From assembly GCA_016715645.1 (NCBI GenBank), contig JADJZR010000013.1, positions 1 to 64,000 on the forward strand: a DNA stretch of 64,000 nucleotides, read 5' to 3'. Positions 8,433 through 15,547 of this stretch are shown piece by piece. The position numbers and the translations under genes were made by a program. Each line of letters starts with the position of its first letter. Within the stretch, counting starts at the first letter, position 1. The notes below the pieces were generated by a model. It was not told where the DNA came from. It ran no database searches and saw only the letters and a list, made by a program, of their open reading frames with translations. This DNA comes from Elusimicrobiota bacterium (GTDB lineage: Bacteria; Elusimicrobiota; Elusimicrobia; FEN-1173).

Positions 8433-9104
8433 CTATCTCCTGAACGATAAAATGTCCCGGGCGGCGGCGGCCGGGTCGGGCGCTTCCAAAACACTTCGGC
8501 CCAGCACCAAATAATTCGCCCCCGCTGACCAGGCCTGTTGCGGGGTGGCCACCCGCTTTTGGTCCGAGCCCACGTGTCCGCCGTGGGTGATACCCGGCGT
8601 GATCAGAGGCAACCGGATCCCCGCCCGCCTCAACATCCCCACTTCCCGCGGAGAACAAACCAACCCATCCACACCCGCCTGTTGGGCCAACCGAGCCAAC
8701 CGAAGCACTTGGACCAACGGATTTGCACGAAACCCCACTTCCTTCAAATCGTCAGGGCCCAAACAGGTCAGGACCGTCACCGCCCATATCCGCGGACGGT
8801 GGACAACGGCCACGGCGGCTTTGAGAATCGCGCTACCGGCCCCCGCGTGGAGCGTGACTGCCGTGACCCCCGCTCGACCGGCGGCCGCCACCGATCGCGC
8901 CACCTGCGATGGAATGTCGAACCATTTGCAGTCGAGAAAAACTTTTTTCTTCCTTTTCAACAGCCAGTTCATCAACGCAGGGTCTTCCAACGTCAACGCC
9001 GGCGGCACCTTGTAAAAGTCCACGATCGGGCCCAACCGGGTCACCAGCCGGCGGGCGATCGCCCCATCCACATCCAACGCGACGATGATTCCCTTCTTTA
9101 TCAT
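8433..9104 (-). CDS. pyrF: Orotidine 5'-phosphate decarboxylase
   Basis: PyrF decarboxylates OMP to UMP. The ATG at 9104 overlaps the pyrD stop (ATGA) and gives 223 residues starting MIKKGIIVALDVD. The catalytic D-x-K-x-x-D pattern is seen as FLDCKWFDIP (residues about 61-70) and the phosphate-binding end as ITPGITHGGH plus NYLVLGRSVLEA. These mark the bacterial PyrF subfamily. It lies between pyrD and pyrE in the operon. Confidence 0.94.
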   Translation of the reverse strand: MIKKGIIVALDVDGAIARRLVTRLGPIVDFYKVPPALTLEDPALMNWLLKRKKKVFLDCKWFDIPSQVARSVAAAGRAGVTAVTLHAGAGSAILKAAVAVVHRPRIWAVTVLTCLGPDDLKEVGFRANPLVQVLRLARLAQQAGVDGLVCSPREVGMLRRAGIRLPLITPGITHGGHVGSDQKRVATPQQAWSAGANYLVLGRSVLEAPDPAAAARDILSFRR

Positions 9105-10345
9105 AGTCCCTTTCCCACCGCTTTTTGAACGGTTTCGTAGCCGCACCGGGCCGCCAGTTGCGCCAATCGTTTAGCCAACGATCGCGCAAAACCGGGCCCG
9201 TTGTACACAAATCCCGTATACACTTCCACCAACGATGCGCCGGCCAACACTTTTTCCAAAGCGTCTTCGGCCCGAAAAATTCCGCCGACTCCAATTAAAA
9301 CCAGCCGGCCCCGGCTGGCCCGCGCGATGGTCCGCAAAACCTCCGTGGATCGGTCCCGTAACGGCGCGCCGCTAAGACCCCCGTCCGTCGGAGCTGAGCC
9401 GGGAACCCCTTCCCGTGACCGGGTGGTGTTCGTGGCCACAATACCATCAAATCCGGACCGGACCACTGTTTCCACCATCTCTTCATACCCCTCTTCATCC
9501 GGCGACAACTTAACAAACAGGGGGGGACATTCGTCCCGGGGACATTCGTCCCCTTTTTTTTCAAGGGCCAGCGCGGTGGCTCGGTTTTTGATCGCCTTCA
9601 ACAGCGGTTCCAGTGATTCGGCTGACTGGAGTGAGCGCAGGCCCGGGGTGTTGGGCGAACTGATGTTTACTACAAAGAAATCCGCAAACTTGTATAAACG
9701 TTCCAGGCAGTAAATGTAATCTTCGGCCGCCCGATCGGCTGGGGTGTCCTTGTTCTTGCCGATGTTGATGCCCAACGGAATGCCCAAGGGCGGACATCGG
9801 GAAAGCCGGCGCGCCAGCGCCTCGGCCCCGGCGTTATTAAATCCCATTCGGTTAATAAGCGCCCGTGACACCGGAAACCGAAACAATCGTGGGGGCGGGT
9901 TACCCGGTTGAGGCCGAGGCGTCACCGTTCCCACTTCCACAAACCCAAAACCCATACCCGCCCACGCCGCCAAGGCTTCGGCGTCCTTGTCGAACCCCGC
10001 CGCCAACCCCACCGGGTTGGCAAACCGCAGGGTTCGCGATTTAGTCCGGATAACCACCTCGCCCCGCGGATCCGCCGAGCGGTTGAAGGACCGACTTAAC
10101 TGCCCAAATCCCTCACCCTGCCCTCTCCCAAGAGGAGAGGGGAAATCTTTGTTTTCCTTCCCCTCTTGGGGGAAGGTGCCCCGAAGGGGCGGATGAGGGA
10201 CCTTCGCCGGTGCTGATCGACCCTGCCGCAAAAATGGAGTCGCCCACCGAAGCACAGCCATCCCCCATCGATGGGCTGTTTCCGGCGGAAAACAAAACAA
10301 AGCGGGCCGAATAATCGCTCGGTACAAAAAAGAAGTCCCGCCCAT
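9101..10345 (-). CDS. pyrD: Dihydroorotate dehydrogenase, class 2, with in-frame repeat insertion
   Basis: PyrD oxidises dihydroorotate to orotate, passing electrons to quinone at the membrane. ATG at 10345 overlaps the pyrC stop (TAATG). The start MGGTSFLYRAIIRPALFCF and PPETAHRWGMAVLR are the class 2 membrane-binding helices. The core has NPVGLAAGFDKDAEAL, MGFNNAGAEAL, the catalytic loop NISSPNTPGLRSLQ, LFVKLSPD and YTGFVYNGPG. At 414 residues it is longer than usual (about 340-360). About 42 extra residues after RQGRS come from the mobile repeat at 10096-10213, and about 10 more (GDECPRDECP) come from a doubled hairpin at 9524-9553. Both insertions keep the frame. Confidence 0.93.
   Translation of the reverse strand: MGGTSFLYRAIIRPALFCFPPETAHRWGMAVLRWATPFLRQGRSAPAKVPHPPLRGTFPQEGKENKDFPSPLGRGQGEGFGQLSRSFNRSADPRGEVVIRTKSRTLRFANPVGLAAGFDKDAEALAAWAGMGFGFVEVGTVTPRPQPGNPPPRLFRFPVSRALINRMGFNNAGAEALARRLSRCPPLGIPLGINIGKNKDTPADRAAEDYIYCLERLYKFADFFVVNISSPNTPGLRSLQSAESLEPLLKAIKNRATALALEKKGDECPRDECPPLFVKLSPDEEGYEEMVETVVRSGFDGIVATNTTRSREGVPGSAPTDGGLSGAPLRDRSTEVLRTIARASRGRLVLIGVGGIFRAEDALEKVLAGASLVEVYTGFVYNGPGFARSLAKRLAQLAARCGYETVQKAVGKGL
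9524..9553. repeat. Tandem GGGAC-ATTC-GTCCC hairpin repeat inside pyrD
   Basis: Two abutting copies, GGGACATTCGTCCC (9524-9537) and GGGGACATTCGTCCCC (9538-9553), form small perfect hairpins and add ten codons to pyrD in frame. A related copy, GGGGACGAATGTCTCC, lies in dnaX at 52429-52444. The repeat therefore occurs in at least two unrelated genes. Confidence 0.65.
10096..10213. mobile_element. Miniature element, copy 2, in frame within pyrD (118 bp)
   Basis: The core (10110-10200) is CCCTCACCC...GGGCGGATGAGGG, with the same two GC hairpins as copies 1 and 3. The ends are degenerate (TTAACTGCCC versus GCACCGGC). Flanks GGACCGAC (10088-10095) and TGATCGAC (10214-10221) agree at 6 of 8 positions, compatible with an old 8-bp duplication. 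Element plus duplication is 126 bp, exactly 42 codons, so pyrD stays open. It interrupts the link between the membrane helices and the barrel, a place likely to tolerate extra residues. Confidence 0.6.
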
Positions 10346-11661
10346 TAGGAAGCAGAAACAGGCCGGAGAGCCTCCCGACGCAAAACGATTCGGCCTTCCA
10401 CCATCACCACCTGGGCGAACCCCCGCAGGGTCCAGCCCAAGAAAGGCGAGTTTTGGCTTTTGGAGCTGAATCCCGTCACGGTGCGTTCCTCGACAGGGTT
10501 GATGATCACGATATCCGCCGGCGACCCTTCCGCCAAATCGCCCACGGGCAAACTCAGGACTTTCGCGGGGTTCGTGGCCATGCGCCGAATCGCTTCGATC
10601 CAGCTCAGGTGTCCCGGCTCGATCAACTGGGTCACGGTCAGGGGCAACAGGGTTTCCAGACCCACAATGCCAAACGGCGCGGCGGAAAATTCCTGTTCTT
10701 TTGACGCACGGCTGTGCGGCGCGTGGTCTGACGCGATGCAATCGATGGTCCCGTCTTTAAGGCCCTCGATGATCGCCCGGCGATCCTCTTCGGCCCGGAG
10801 GGGCGGGTTCATCTTGGCGTTGGTTCCGCACCGAACAACGGCCTCTTCTGTCAAGGTAAAGTGGTGGGGCGTGCAGTCGGCGGTGACCGTAATTCCTTTC
10901 TTTTTGGCCTGGCGCACCAGGTCCACGGTTTCCCGCGTCGAAATGTGCGTCAAATGGATGTGCGCGCCCGTCAACGCCGCCAACGCGATGTTGCGCCCGG
11001 CCGCGATGGACTCCGATTGGCGCGGAATGCCCCGATGGCCCAACCGCGTGGCCAAAGGCCCTTCGTTCATGACCCCGTCGGCCATCAGAGACTTGTCTTC
11101 GGAATGTTCCATCACGGTGACGTCGAACATTTTGGCGTATTCCAGGGCCCGACGAAGAAGCTGCGCGTCGGGCACGGAATTTCCGTCGTCGGTCACCGCC
11201 ACCGCTCCGGCCTTCACCATCCCCCCGATTTCGGCTAATTTTTCGCCGGCACGGCCCAACGTGATCGATCCCGACGGCCACACGCGAATATGAGCCGTTT
11301 CGGCGGCGCGGCGCAACACAAACCGGATGCCGGTCGCGCTGTCGATGGCCGGTTGGGTGTTGGGCATGGCCACCACGCTCGTGATCCCTCCCGCCGCCGC
11401 GGACCGAGTGCCGGTTTCGATCGTTTCCGCCCCTTCCTGGCCAGGTTCGCGAAGGTGCACATGGATGTCCACCAACCCCGGCGCCACAATCATTCCGGCC
11501 GCTTCCATCACGTGCGCGCCCGCGGGGGGAGTCACATTTTTTCCCAATCGAGCCACTCGCCCGCCCTCCACCACCAGGTCGAGGACTTCGTCGCGGTTAT
11601 GGGCCGGATCAATCAACCGACCTCCCTTGATAAGCAACGGAACAGACGTCGAAGGTGTCAT
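10345..11661 (-). CDS. pyrC: Dihydroorotase
   Basis: PyrC cyclises carbamoyl aspartate to dihydroorotate. The 438-residue protein has the metal-binding DIHVHLREPGQE near residue 60, then VTDDGNSVP, VMEHSED, HLTHISTRET and the catalytic IASDHAPHS with NPPLR before it. These are the marks of the long (type I, amidohydrolase) bacterial dihydroorotase. The ATG at 11661 overlaps the pyrB stop by four bases, and its own stop is read as TAATG into pyrD. An intact metal site suggests an active enzyme rather than the inactive pyrB-associated homologue. Confidence 0.96.
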   Translation of the reverse strand: MTPSTSVPLLIKGGRLIDPAHNRDEVLDLVVEGGRVARLGKNVTPPAGAHVMEAAGMIVAPGLVDIHVHLREPGQEGAETIETGTRSAAAGGITSVVAMPNTQPAIDSATGIRFVLRRAAETAHIRVWPSGSITLGRAGEKLAEIGGMVKAGAVAVTDDGNSVPDAQLLRRALEYAKMFDVTVMEHSEDKSLMADGVMNEGPLATRLGHRGIPRQSESIAAGRNIALAALTGAHIHLTHISTRETVDLVRQAKKKGITVTADCTPHHFTLTEEAVVRCGTNAKMNPPLRAEEDRRAIIEGLKDGTIDCIASDHAPHSRASKEQEFSAAPFGIVGLETLLPLTVTQLIEPGHLSWIEAIRRMATNPAKVLSLPVGDLAEGSPADIVIINPVEERTVTGFSSKSQNSPFLGWTLRGFAQVVMVEGRIVLRREALRPVSAS

Positions 11662-12647
11662 GAGAGTGCCTTGAATGTGGTTTGGACGGCTTTCGCCGTC
11701 TGTTTCCCGTCAGGAACAGTGGCCGGAAGGCCTTCCGGCCCGGCGAACAAATGGAGCACCGCCATCCGAACCGCGATCCCGTTGGTCACTTGATCTAAAA
11801 TTTGCGAGCGCGGCCCGTCGGCCACTTCCGACGAAATCTCCAGGCCTCGGTTCATCGGGCCCGGATGCAGAACCAAACAGTCTGGTTTCGCCTGGCGCAA
11901 CCGGTCGGTGGTGAGACCGAACAGTTCGGTGTATTCCCGAAGCGTTGGAAAATAGTCCCCCTGCTGGCGTTCCCGTTGGAGACGCAACACGTTGATCACA
12001 TCGGCACCGTCCAACGCTTCCTCTAAATCCGTGGACACCGTGACCCGCGGTCCGAAAACATCGGTCAGCCCCGCCGGGATCAACGTCGACGGACCGCACA
12101 CCGTCACGTGGGCCCCCAGTTTGGTCAACCCCCACAAGTTCGACCGGGCCACGCGGGAATGCAAAATGTCTCCCAAAATCACAACTTTGAGCCCCTCGAT
12201 TTTTCGCTTTTTTTCCAGGATCGTAAATATATCCAACAGGCCTTGGGTGGGATGCTCGTGGGACCCGTCTCCGGCGTTGATCACGTGTGCCTTCACAGCC
12301 GACGCCACCAATTCCGGCGCGCCCGAAGCCGCGTGGCGCATGACAAGGAAGTCCACCTTCATGGCCTCGTATGTTTTGGCCGTGTCCAGCAACGATTCCC
12401 CCTTGGTGACAGAACTGGTGGACGCGGTAAACGACAACGTATCGGCGGAAAGCCGTTTGGCGGCCAATTCAAAAGAAGACCGGGTTCGCGTCGAGGGTTC
12501 AAAAAACAAAAGAGCCACCGTGCGGCCGCGAAGCGCCGGAACTTTTTTGATGGAGCGGGTAAACAAATTTTTCATAGGCCGCGCCACATCCAAAATGTAG
12601 CCGATCTGTTCGGCTGAGAGGGATTCCAGTCCCAACAGGTCTTTCAT
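11658..12647 (-). CDS. pyrB: Aspartate carbamoyltransferase, catalytic subunit
   Basis: PyrB condenses carbamoyl phosphate and aspartate, the committed step of pyrimidine synthesis. I chose ATG 12647, overlapping the pyrR stop (ATGA), giving 329 residues from MKDLLGLESLSAEQI. Visible motifs are the carbamoyl-phosphate loop FFEPSTRTRSSFE, VMRHAASGAPEL, GDGSHEHPTQGLLDIFTI, ILGDILHSRVARSN and LHPGPMNRGLE. No pyrI regulatory gene is nearby, consistent with control through pyrR instead. Confidence 0.96.
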   Translation of the reverse strand: MKDLLGLESLSAEQIGYILDVARPMKNLFTRSIKKVPALRGRTVALLFFEPSTRTRSSFELAAKRLSADTLSFTASTSSVTKGESLLDTAKTYEAMKVDFLVMRHAASGAPELVASAVKAHVINAGDGSHEHPTQGLLDIFTILEKKRKIEGLKVVILGDILHSRVARSNLWGLTKLGAHVTVCGPSTLIPAGLTDVFGPRVTVSTDLEEALDGADVINVLRLQRERQQGDYFPTLREYTELFGLTTDRLRQAKPDCLVLHPGPMNRGLEISSEVADGPRSQILDQVTNGIAVRMAVLHLFAGPEGLPATVPDGKQTAKAVQTTFKALS

Positions 12648-13204
12648 CGCGTTTTTCCTTTCCGCTCGCCCGGCGGAGACAGCCACACGGCGTCCTCCCC
12701 GTCCATTTCACTGAGGTGAACGTCCACCCGTTCGTCGCGCTGGGTAGGGATCGTTTTCCCCACCACGTCCGCCTGAATCGGGAGCTCCCGATGGCCCCGG
12801 TCAACCAACACCGCCAATAACACCCGGGCCGGCCGGCCAAAATCCATCAGTTCGTCCAACGCGCATCGTATGGTGCGGCCGGAAAATAGGACGTCGTCCA
12901 CCAAGATCACGGTTTTTCCGGCCACATCAAAGGGGAGATTGGTGTCTTGAACCACCGGGTCCAATGGCGACGCTCCAGCGTCGTCTCGGTAAAAGGTTAT
13001 ATCGAGGCTGCCCACCGGAAGAGACGAAAAACCCCGCTCGTCCAGTGCAGCCGCAAGCCGACCGGCCAAGGGCACCCCGCGCCGATGGATACCCACCAAA
13101 ACCCATTGGCTTTTGGGCACCGACACCCGGGCCACCAGGGACTGAGCCATTTCGTTTAAGGCGGAGCGGATATCGTTTTCGTTATAAAGGCGTTTTGCGG
13201 TCAT
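12644..13204 (-). CDS. pyrR: Bifunctional pyr operon regulator / uracil phosphoribosyltransferase
   Basis: PyrR binds pyr mRNA when UMP is high and causes attenuation. It also has uracil phosphoribosyltransferase activity. The 186-residue protein starts MTAKRLYNENDIRSAL and has VGIHRRGVPLA, DITFYRDD and the PRPP loop VILVDDVLFSGRTIRCALD. It is first in the operon, the usual position, with an AGAGGG site before its ATG. I did not find the standard PyrR RNA-binding consensus in the leader, only a strong hairpin, so the regulatory mode is inferred from the family. Confidence 0.95.
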   Translation of the reverse strand: MTAKRLYNENDIRSALNEMAQSLVARVSVPKSQWVLVGIHRRGVPLAGRLAAALDERGFSSLPVGSLDITFYRDDAGASPLDPVVQDTNLPFDVAGKTVILVDDVLFSGRTIRCALDELMDFGRPARVLLAVLVDRGHRELPIQADVVGKTIPTQRDERVDVHLSEMDGEDAVWLSPPGERKGKTR

Positions 13205-13246
13205 CGCCCTCTCATTATCCTTTTTTTTTCAGGCGGGGGAAAGCAT

Positions 13247-13275
13247 GACCCCCCGCGCGGATTTCCGCAGGGGTC
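13247..13275 (-). promoter_or_regulatory. Hairpin in the pyrR leader
   Basis: GACCCC...GGGGTC pairs around an inner CGGA-TT-TCCG, giving a nearly continuous GC-rich stem about 45 bases before the pyrR ATG. On the minus strand it is followed by an A-run rather than a T-run, so it is not a classic terminator there. It may be an antiterminator or attenuator arm, or the terminator-like end of plus-strand transcription. Confidence 0.35.
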
Positions 13276-13338
13276 CGACGTTTTTCAAAAATCCCCTGCC
13301 AGACTCTGTGCTCAGGTCGTTCATCCCCCTTTCAAATC

Positions 13339-13605
13339 TCAAACAGTGTGTTCCAAAAGAGTTTGATTGATCACCGTCTGATAGCCAATGCCACGCCTTC
13401 TCCCTTCGGCAACGGTCCATTGGAGCACGCGCGGACGAATTTTAATATGAATATCCCGTTATTTTTCAGACAGAAACTTGTGAGGCCGGCCCCGTTGAGG
13501 AGGTTTTTCACCAAGCGTATTTTCGTAAGCTTTTAGATATTTTTGTCGTTCAGCCGGCCGAATCTTACGTGCCCGGTCAAAAGGGAACTCCTCGGTTTTC
13601 TTCAT
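13339..13605 (-). pseudogene. brnA: BrnA-type antitoxin with internal stop
   Basis: The ATG at 13605 has an AAGGAG site. The frame reads MKKTEEFPFDRARKIRPAE, then ENTLGEKPPQRGRPHKFLSEK, a TAA stop (13459-13461), and continues in the same frame as RDIHIKIRPRVLQW and GRRRGIGYQTVINQTLLEH. This is the BrnA antitoxin layout: FD-x-AR at the N-terminus, GRP linker, then a ribbon-helix-helix-like domain. Family members have YRDI at the stop, so TAC to TAA is the simplest change. It overlaps the brnT end and probably decayed after the toxin was interrupted. Confidence 0.75.
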
Positions 13606-13736
13606 ATCGTCTCCTTTCACGGCGCATCGCTAACCGTGCGCGAATAATACGAATGGAAATGCCTGGCGATAACAAGGGATCTTGTTCTCCTGACGCTTTG
13701 ACAGGCCGCTCAGTGAAAATGACCTCAAGAAGGCGC

Positions 13737-13910
13737 GTAACCGTTCAGGCCCACCATTGTCTCCGACGACAAAGAAAGATTTTCCTTCTCCTCTTGGGAG
13801 AAGGTGGCCCGGAGGGCCGGATGAGGGGAATGGGCGCTCGTATTGTCGGAAAAACGTTTCCCTCGCCCTGCCCTCTCCCAAGAGGAGAGGGAAAGCACCT
13901 GAACGGTTAC
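13737..13910. mobile_element. Miniature inverted-repeat element, copy 3 (174 bp), inside brnT
   Basis: Perfect 13-bp terminal inverted repeats GTAACCGTTCAGG / CCTGAACGGTTAC bound the element, and GAAGGCGC occurs on both sides (13729-13736 and 13911-13918) as an 8-bp target duplication. Inside are the two GC hairpins shared with 813-984 and 10096-10213. It has no coding capacity. Insertion adds 182 bp and shifts the brnT frame. The perfect ends and duplication suggest this is the youngest of the three copies. Confidence 0.85.
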
Positions 13911-14093
13911 GAAGGCGCTTTCTGTTGGATTCCCCCACAAGCCAACGTCGGGGTTCTTCGTTGGAATGGGTTGGGTCATCGGCCGTCATGGCCTCCGGAT
14001 CATGAAACGCCGTTGCGGCTTCCTTGAAACGGATCCCATGTTTTTGTGCATTGATACGACCCTTGTTTTGATCCCATTCAAACCGCCCACTTA

Positions 14094-14416
14094 CTGCCCA
14101 GTCCCCATGAATAGGCTACATTCTGGGAGCCCCATTTTGGCCGGATTTAAGGAGCGACGAGGGGTCGTGCCTGCCTGTGGCAGGCGTCCACGACGGGCCG
14201 AACAGGCCCTGGCCCCGAAGGGGGATGCGGGCCATCGTAACCGAGGAGCGACGCAGAAGCCCGGGCAAAAGGGGGCTCCCCCTTCGGGGCCGGTCACTTT
14301 TGGGCTACCACTTCGCCGAATTTTCTGTCCGTATTCCCGATACGACCAGAAAATTCGGCTTCGTGTCGCCACAAAATTGACCGGCCAGAATGTAGCCTAT
14401 TCATGGGACTGGGCAG
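14094..14416. mobile_element. 323-bp MITE with 33-bp inverted ends and TA duplication
   Basis: The left end CTGCCCAGTCCCCATGAATAGGCTACATTCTGG (14094-14126) and the inverse of the right end match except for one C. Both sides carry TA (14092-14093 and 14417-14418), the duplication made by IS630/Tc1-mariner-type transposases. The interior has an inner palindrome GAATTTTCTG...CAGAAAATTC and no recognisable transposase. It has inserted in codon 4 of brnT. No second copy is visible in the window. Confidence 0.85.
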
Positions 14417-14476
14417 TATAGTGCACATCAAAATTAAATCATCGGGAAGGACCAGGGTGCTACGGTTGCAAATAGT

Positions 14477-15166
14477 CTAGGCGGATCTGCCGAGGGAACA
14501 GAGAACATCGAATGTATTTTGCCAGTTAATTGACTTTCCGGAAAATGCCAATAACTTTTCGAGCAAAATGACCCACGCGTTGCTGGCGGCGGTCTTTATG
14601 CTGTCTTCGGTCACATACCGACAATTTAACTGAAGAAGGGGCGTGTGCAAAAAGATCATCTGTCGACCCGCCGAGAGACGGACCAACCGTGACTGCAATC
14701 GGCCAAGATCAACTCCCTCCAAGACCTCTTCCCCATCCATAGAAACAATGGGATAAAAAACCTCGGGCGCAAAAATGACACGACTGCCGAGCGCGCTGGA
14801 CAGATTGTCGCTATTCGTGACAAAAAAGAGGTTCGGACTTGCCGAAAGCATCTGTTTTGCACCCTCTCTTTTTGCTGGATCTTTGGCGGAGAGAGAATCA
14901 AGGAAAAGGAACTGCACTCTTTTGCCCAGAATCCCCCAAACCACCGAATCTTGGGTTTGAACACTTTCAGCCCCCGCCGTTGAAGCAAAAGACTCCGCGG
15001 TTTTTTGGACTAGATTTTGGAACTCCGCCAAACCCAGACGAGAAGTGCGTGAATCCATATTCCGAAGAATGCGTCGGGCGATTATTTTTTGATCGGGCGT
15101 GAGCCCTTCCATTTGAGAAACCACCCATCGGACATTGGATTCCTTGTGGGCCATGTGGGCCCCCAT
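14477..15166 (-). CDS. Hypothetical protein, 229 residues
   Basis: The frame starts MGAHMAHKESNVRWVVSQM, with an internal alternative Met five residues later. It appears soluble, with a helical N-terminal half (GLTPDQKIIARRIL, GLAEFQNLVQKTAESF) and a hydrophobic strand-rich C-terminal half (RVQFLFLDSL, FFVTNSD, RVIFAPEVFYPIV). I recognise no family. Its base composition looks less GC-rich than the pyr genes, and it sits between a broken and an intact toxin-antitoxin locus, so it probably belongs to the accessory island. Confidence 0.6.
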   Translation of the reverse strand: MGAHMAHKESNVRWVVSQMEGLTPDQKIIARRILRNMDSRTSRLGLAEFQNLVQKTAESFASTAGAESVQTQDSVVWGILGKRVQFLFLDSLSAKDPAKREGAKQMLSASPNLFFVTNSDNLSSALGSRVIFAPEVFYPIVSMDGEEVLEGVDLGRLQSRLVRLSAGRQMIFLHTPLLQLNCRYVTEDSIKTAASNAWVILLEKLLAFSGKSINWQNTFDVLCSLGRSA

Positions 15167-15267
15167 GCCCCCGTCAACGTGGCAGCACCCATTGCGGCCT
15201 CAATGTATTCGGAAGGATGTCCTGCCCCGTTTTCAACGCGACAGGACAACCCCCGCGTTTTTTGCCA

Positions 15268-15305
15268 TTGACTTTAATTAATATTATTGTATACTATTAT
15301 TGTAT
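15268..15305 (+). promoter_or_regulatory. Promoter with direct-repeat operator for the RHH-PIN pair
   Basis: TTGACT (15268-15273) and TATACT (15290-15295) are separated by 16 bp, a good sigma-70 match. Two copies of TATTATTGTAT (15282-15292 and 15295-15305), spaced 13 bp start to start, straddle the -10 box. Ribbon-helix-helix antitoxins typically bind such short tandem sites, so autorepression by the downstream antitoxin is likely. The stretch is strikingly AT-rich against its surroundings. Confidence 0.7.
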
Positions 15306-15328
15306 TTAAAATTAACATGGAGGCGATC

Positions 15329-15547
15329 ATGCATTTCCCCCACAGCATAAGCTTGCCGGCCCGGCTGAGCCATTCGCTGGACGAAATCACGAAGGAAACT
15401 CACATTTCTCGGAGCGCCCTGATTGCGTCCGCCTTGGAAGAATATTTATTCAAGTACCGGTTCAACAAAGTGCGTGAGCGCATGGCACTCAAGGCCCGCG
15501 CTAAGGGCATTTACACGGACGAAGATCTGGATCGCCGATTGGCATGA
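15329..15547 (+). CDS. Ribbon-helix-helix antitoxin
   Basis: A 72-residue protein. I chose the ATG at 15329, preceded by ATGGAGGCG, because upstream in-frame codons lie inside the promoter. The first 45 residues, SISLPARLSHSLDEITKETHISRSALIASALEEYL, are a CopG/MetJ-type ribbon-helix-helix DNA-binding domain, and the tail (ARAKGIYTDEDLDRRL) is the toxin-neutralising segment. Its last codons overlap the PIN toxin start by ATGA. It would bind the toxin and repress the shared promoter. Confidence 0.8.
   Translation: MHFPHSISLPARLSHSLDEITKETHISRSALIASALEEYLFKYRFNKVRERMALKARAKGIYTDEDLDRRLA

Larger units (their letters stand above)
13577..14428 (-). pseudogene. brnT: BrnT-type toxin interrupted by two mobile elements
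   Basis: BrnT (DUF497) toxins are RelE-fold ribonucleases. Three coding blocks lie in order: MCTI (14428 downward), SGRFEWDQNKGRINAQKHG...FKEAATAFHDPEAM...WLVGESNRKRL, and LEVIFTERP...SIRIIRARLAMRRERRRYEE. The first break is a 323-bp element with a TA duplication (14094-14416). The second is a 174-bp element with an 8-bp duplication (13737-13910). Removing each element plus one duplication copy rejoins an uninterrupted 114-codon frame that ends over brnA. A segment of about 17 residues after FTERP is longer than I expect for the family. Confidence 0.8.

Noticed and set aside
13247..13275. Classic PyrR-binding attenuator
   Set aside because: I did not find the PyrR RNA consensus or a T-run on the pyr strand; only a hairpin is supported.
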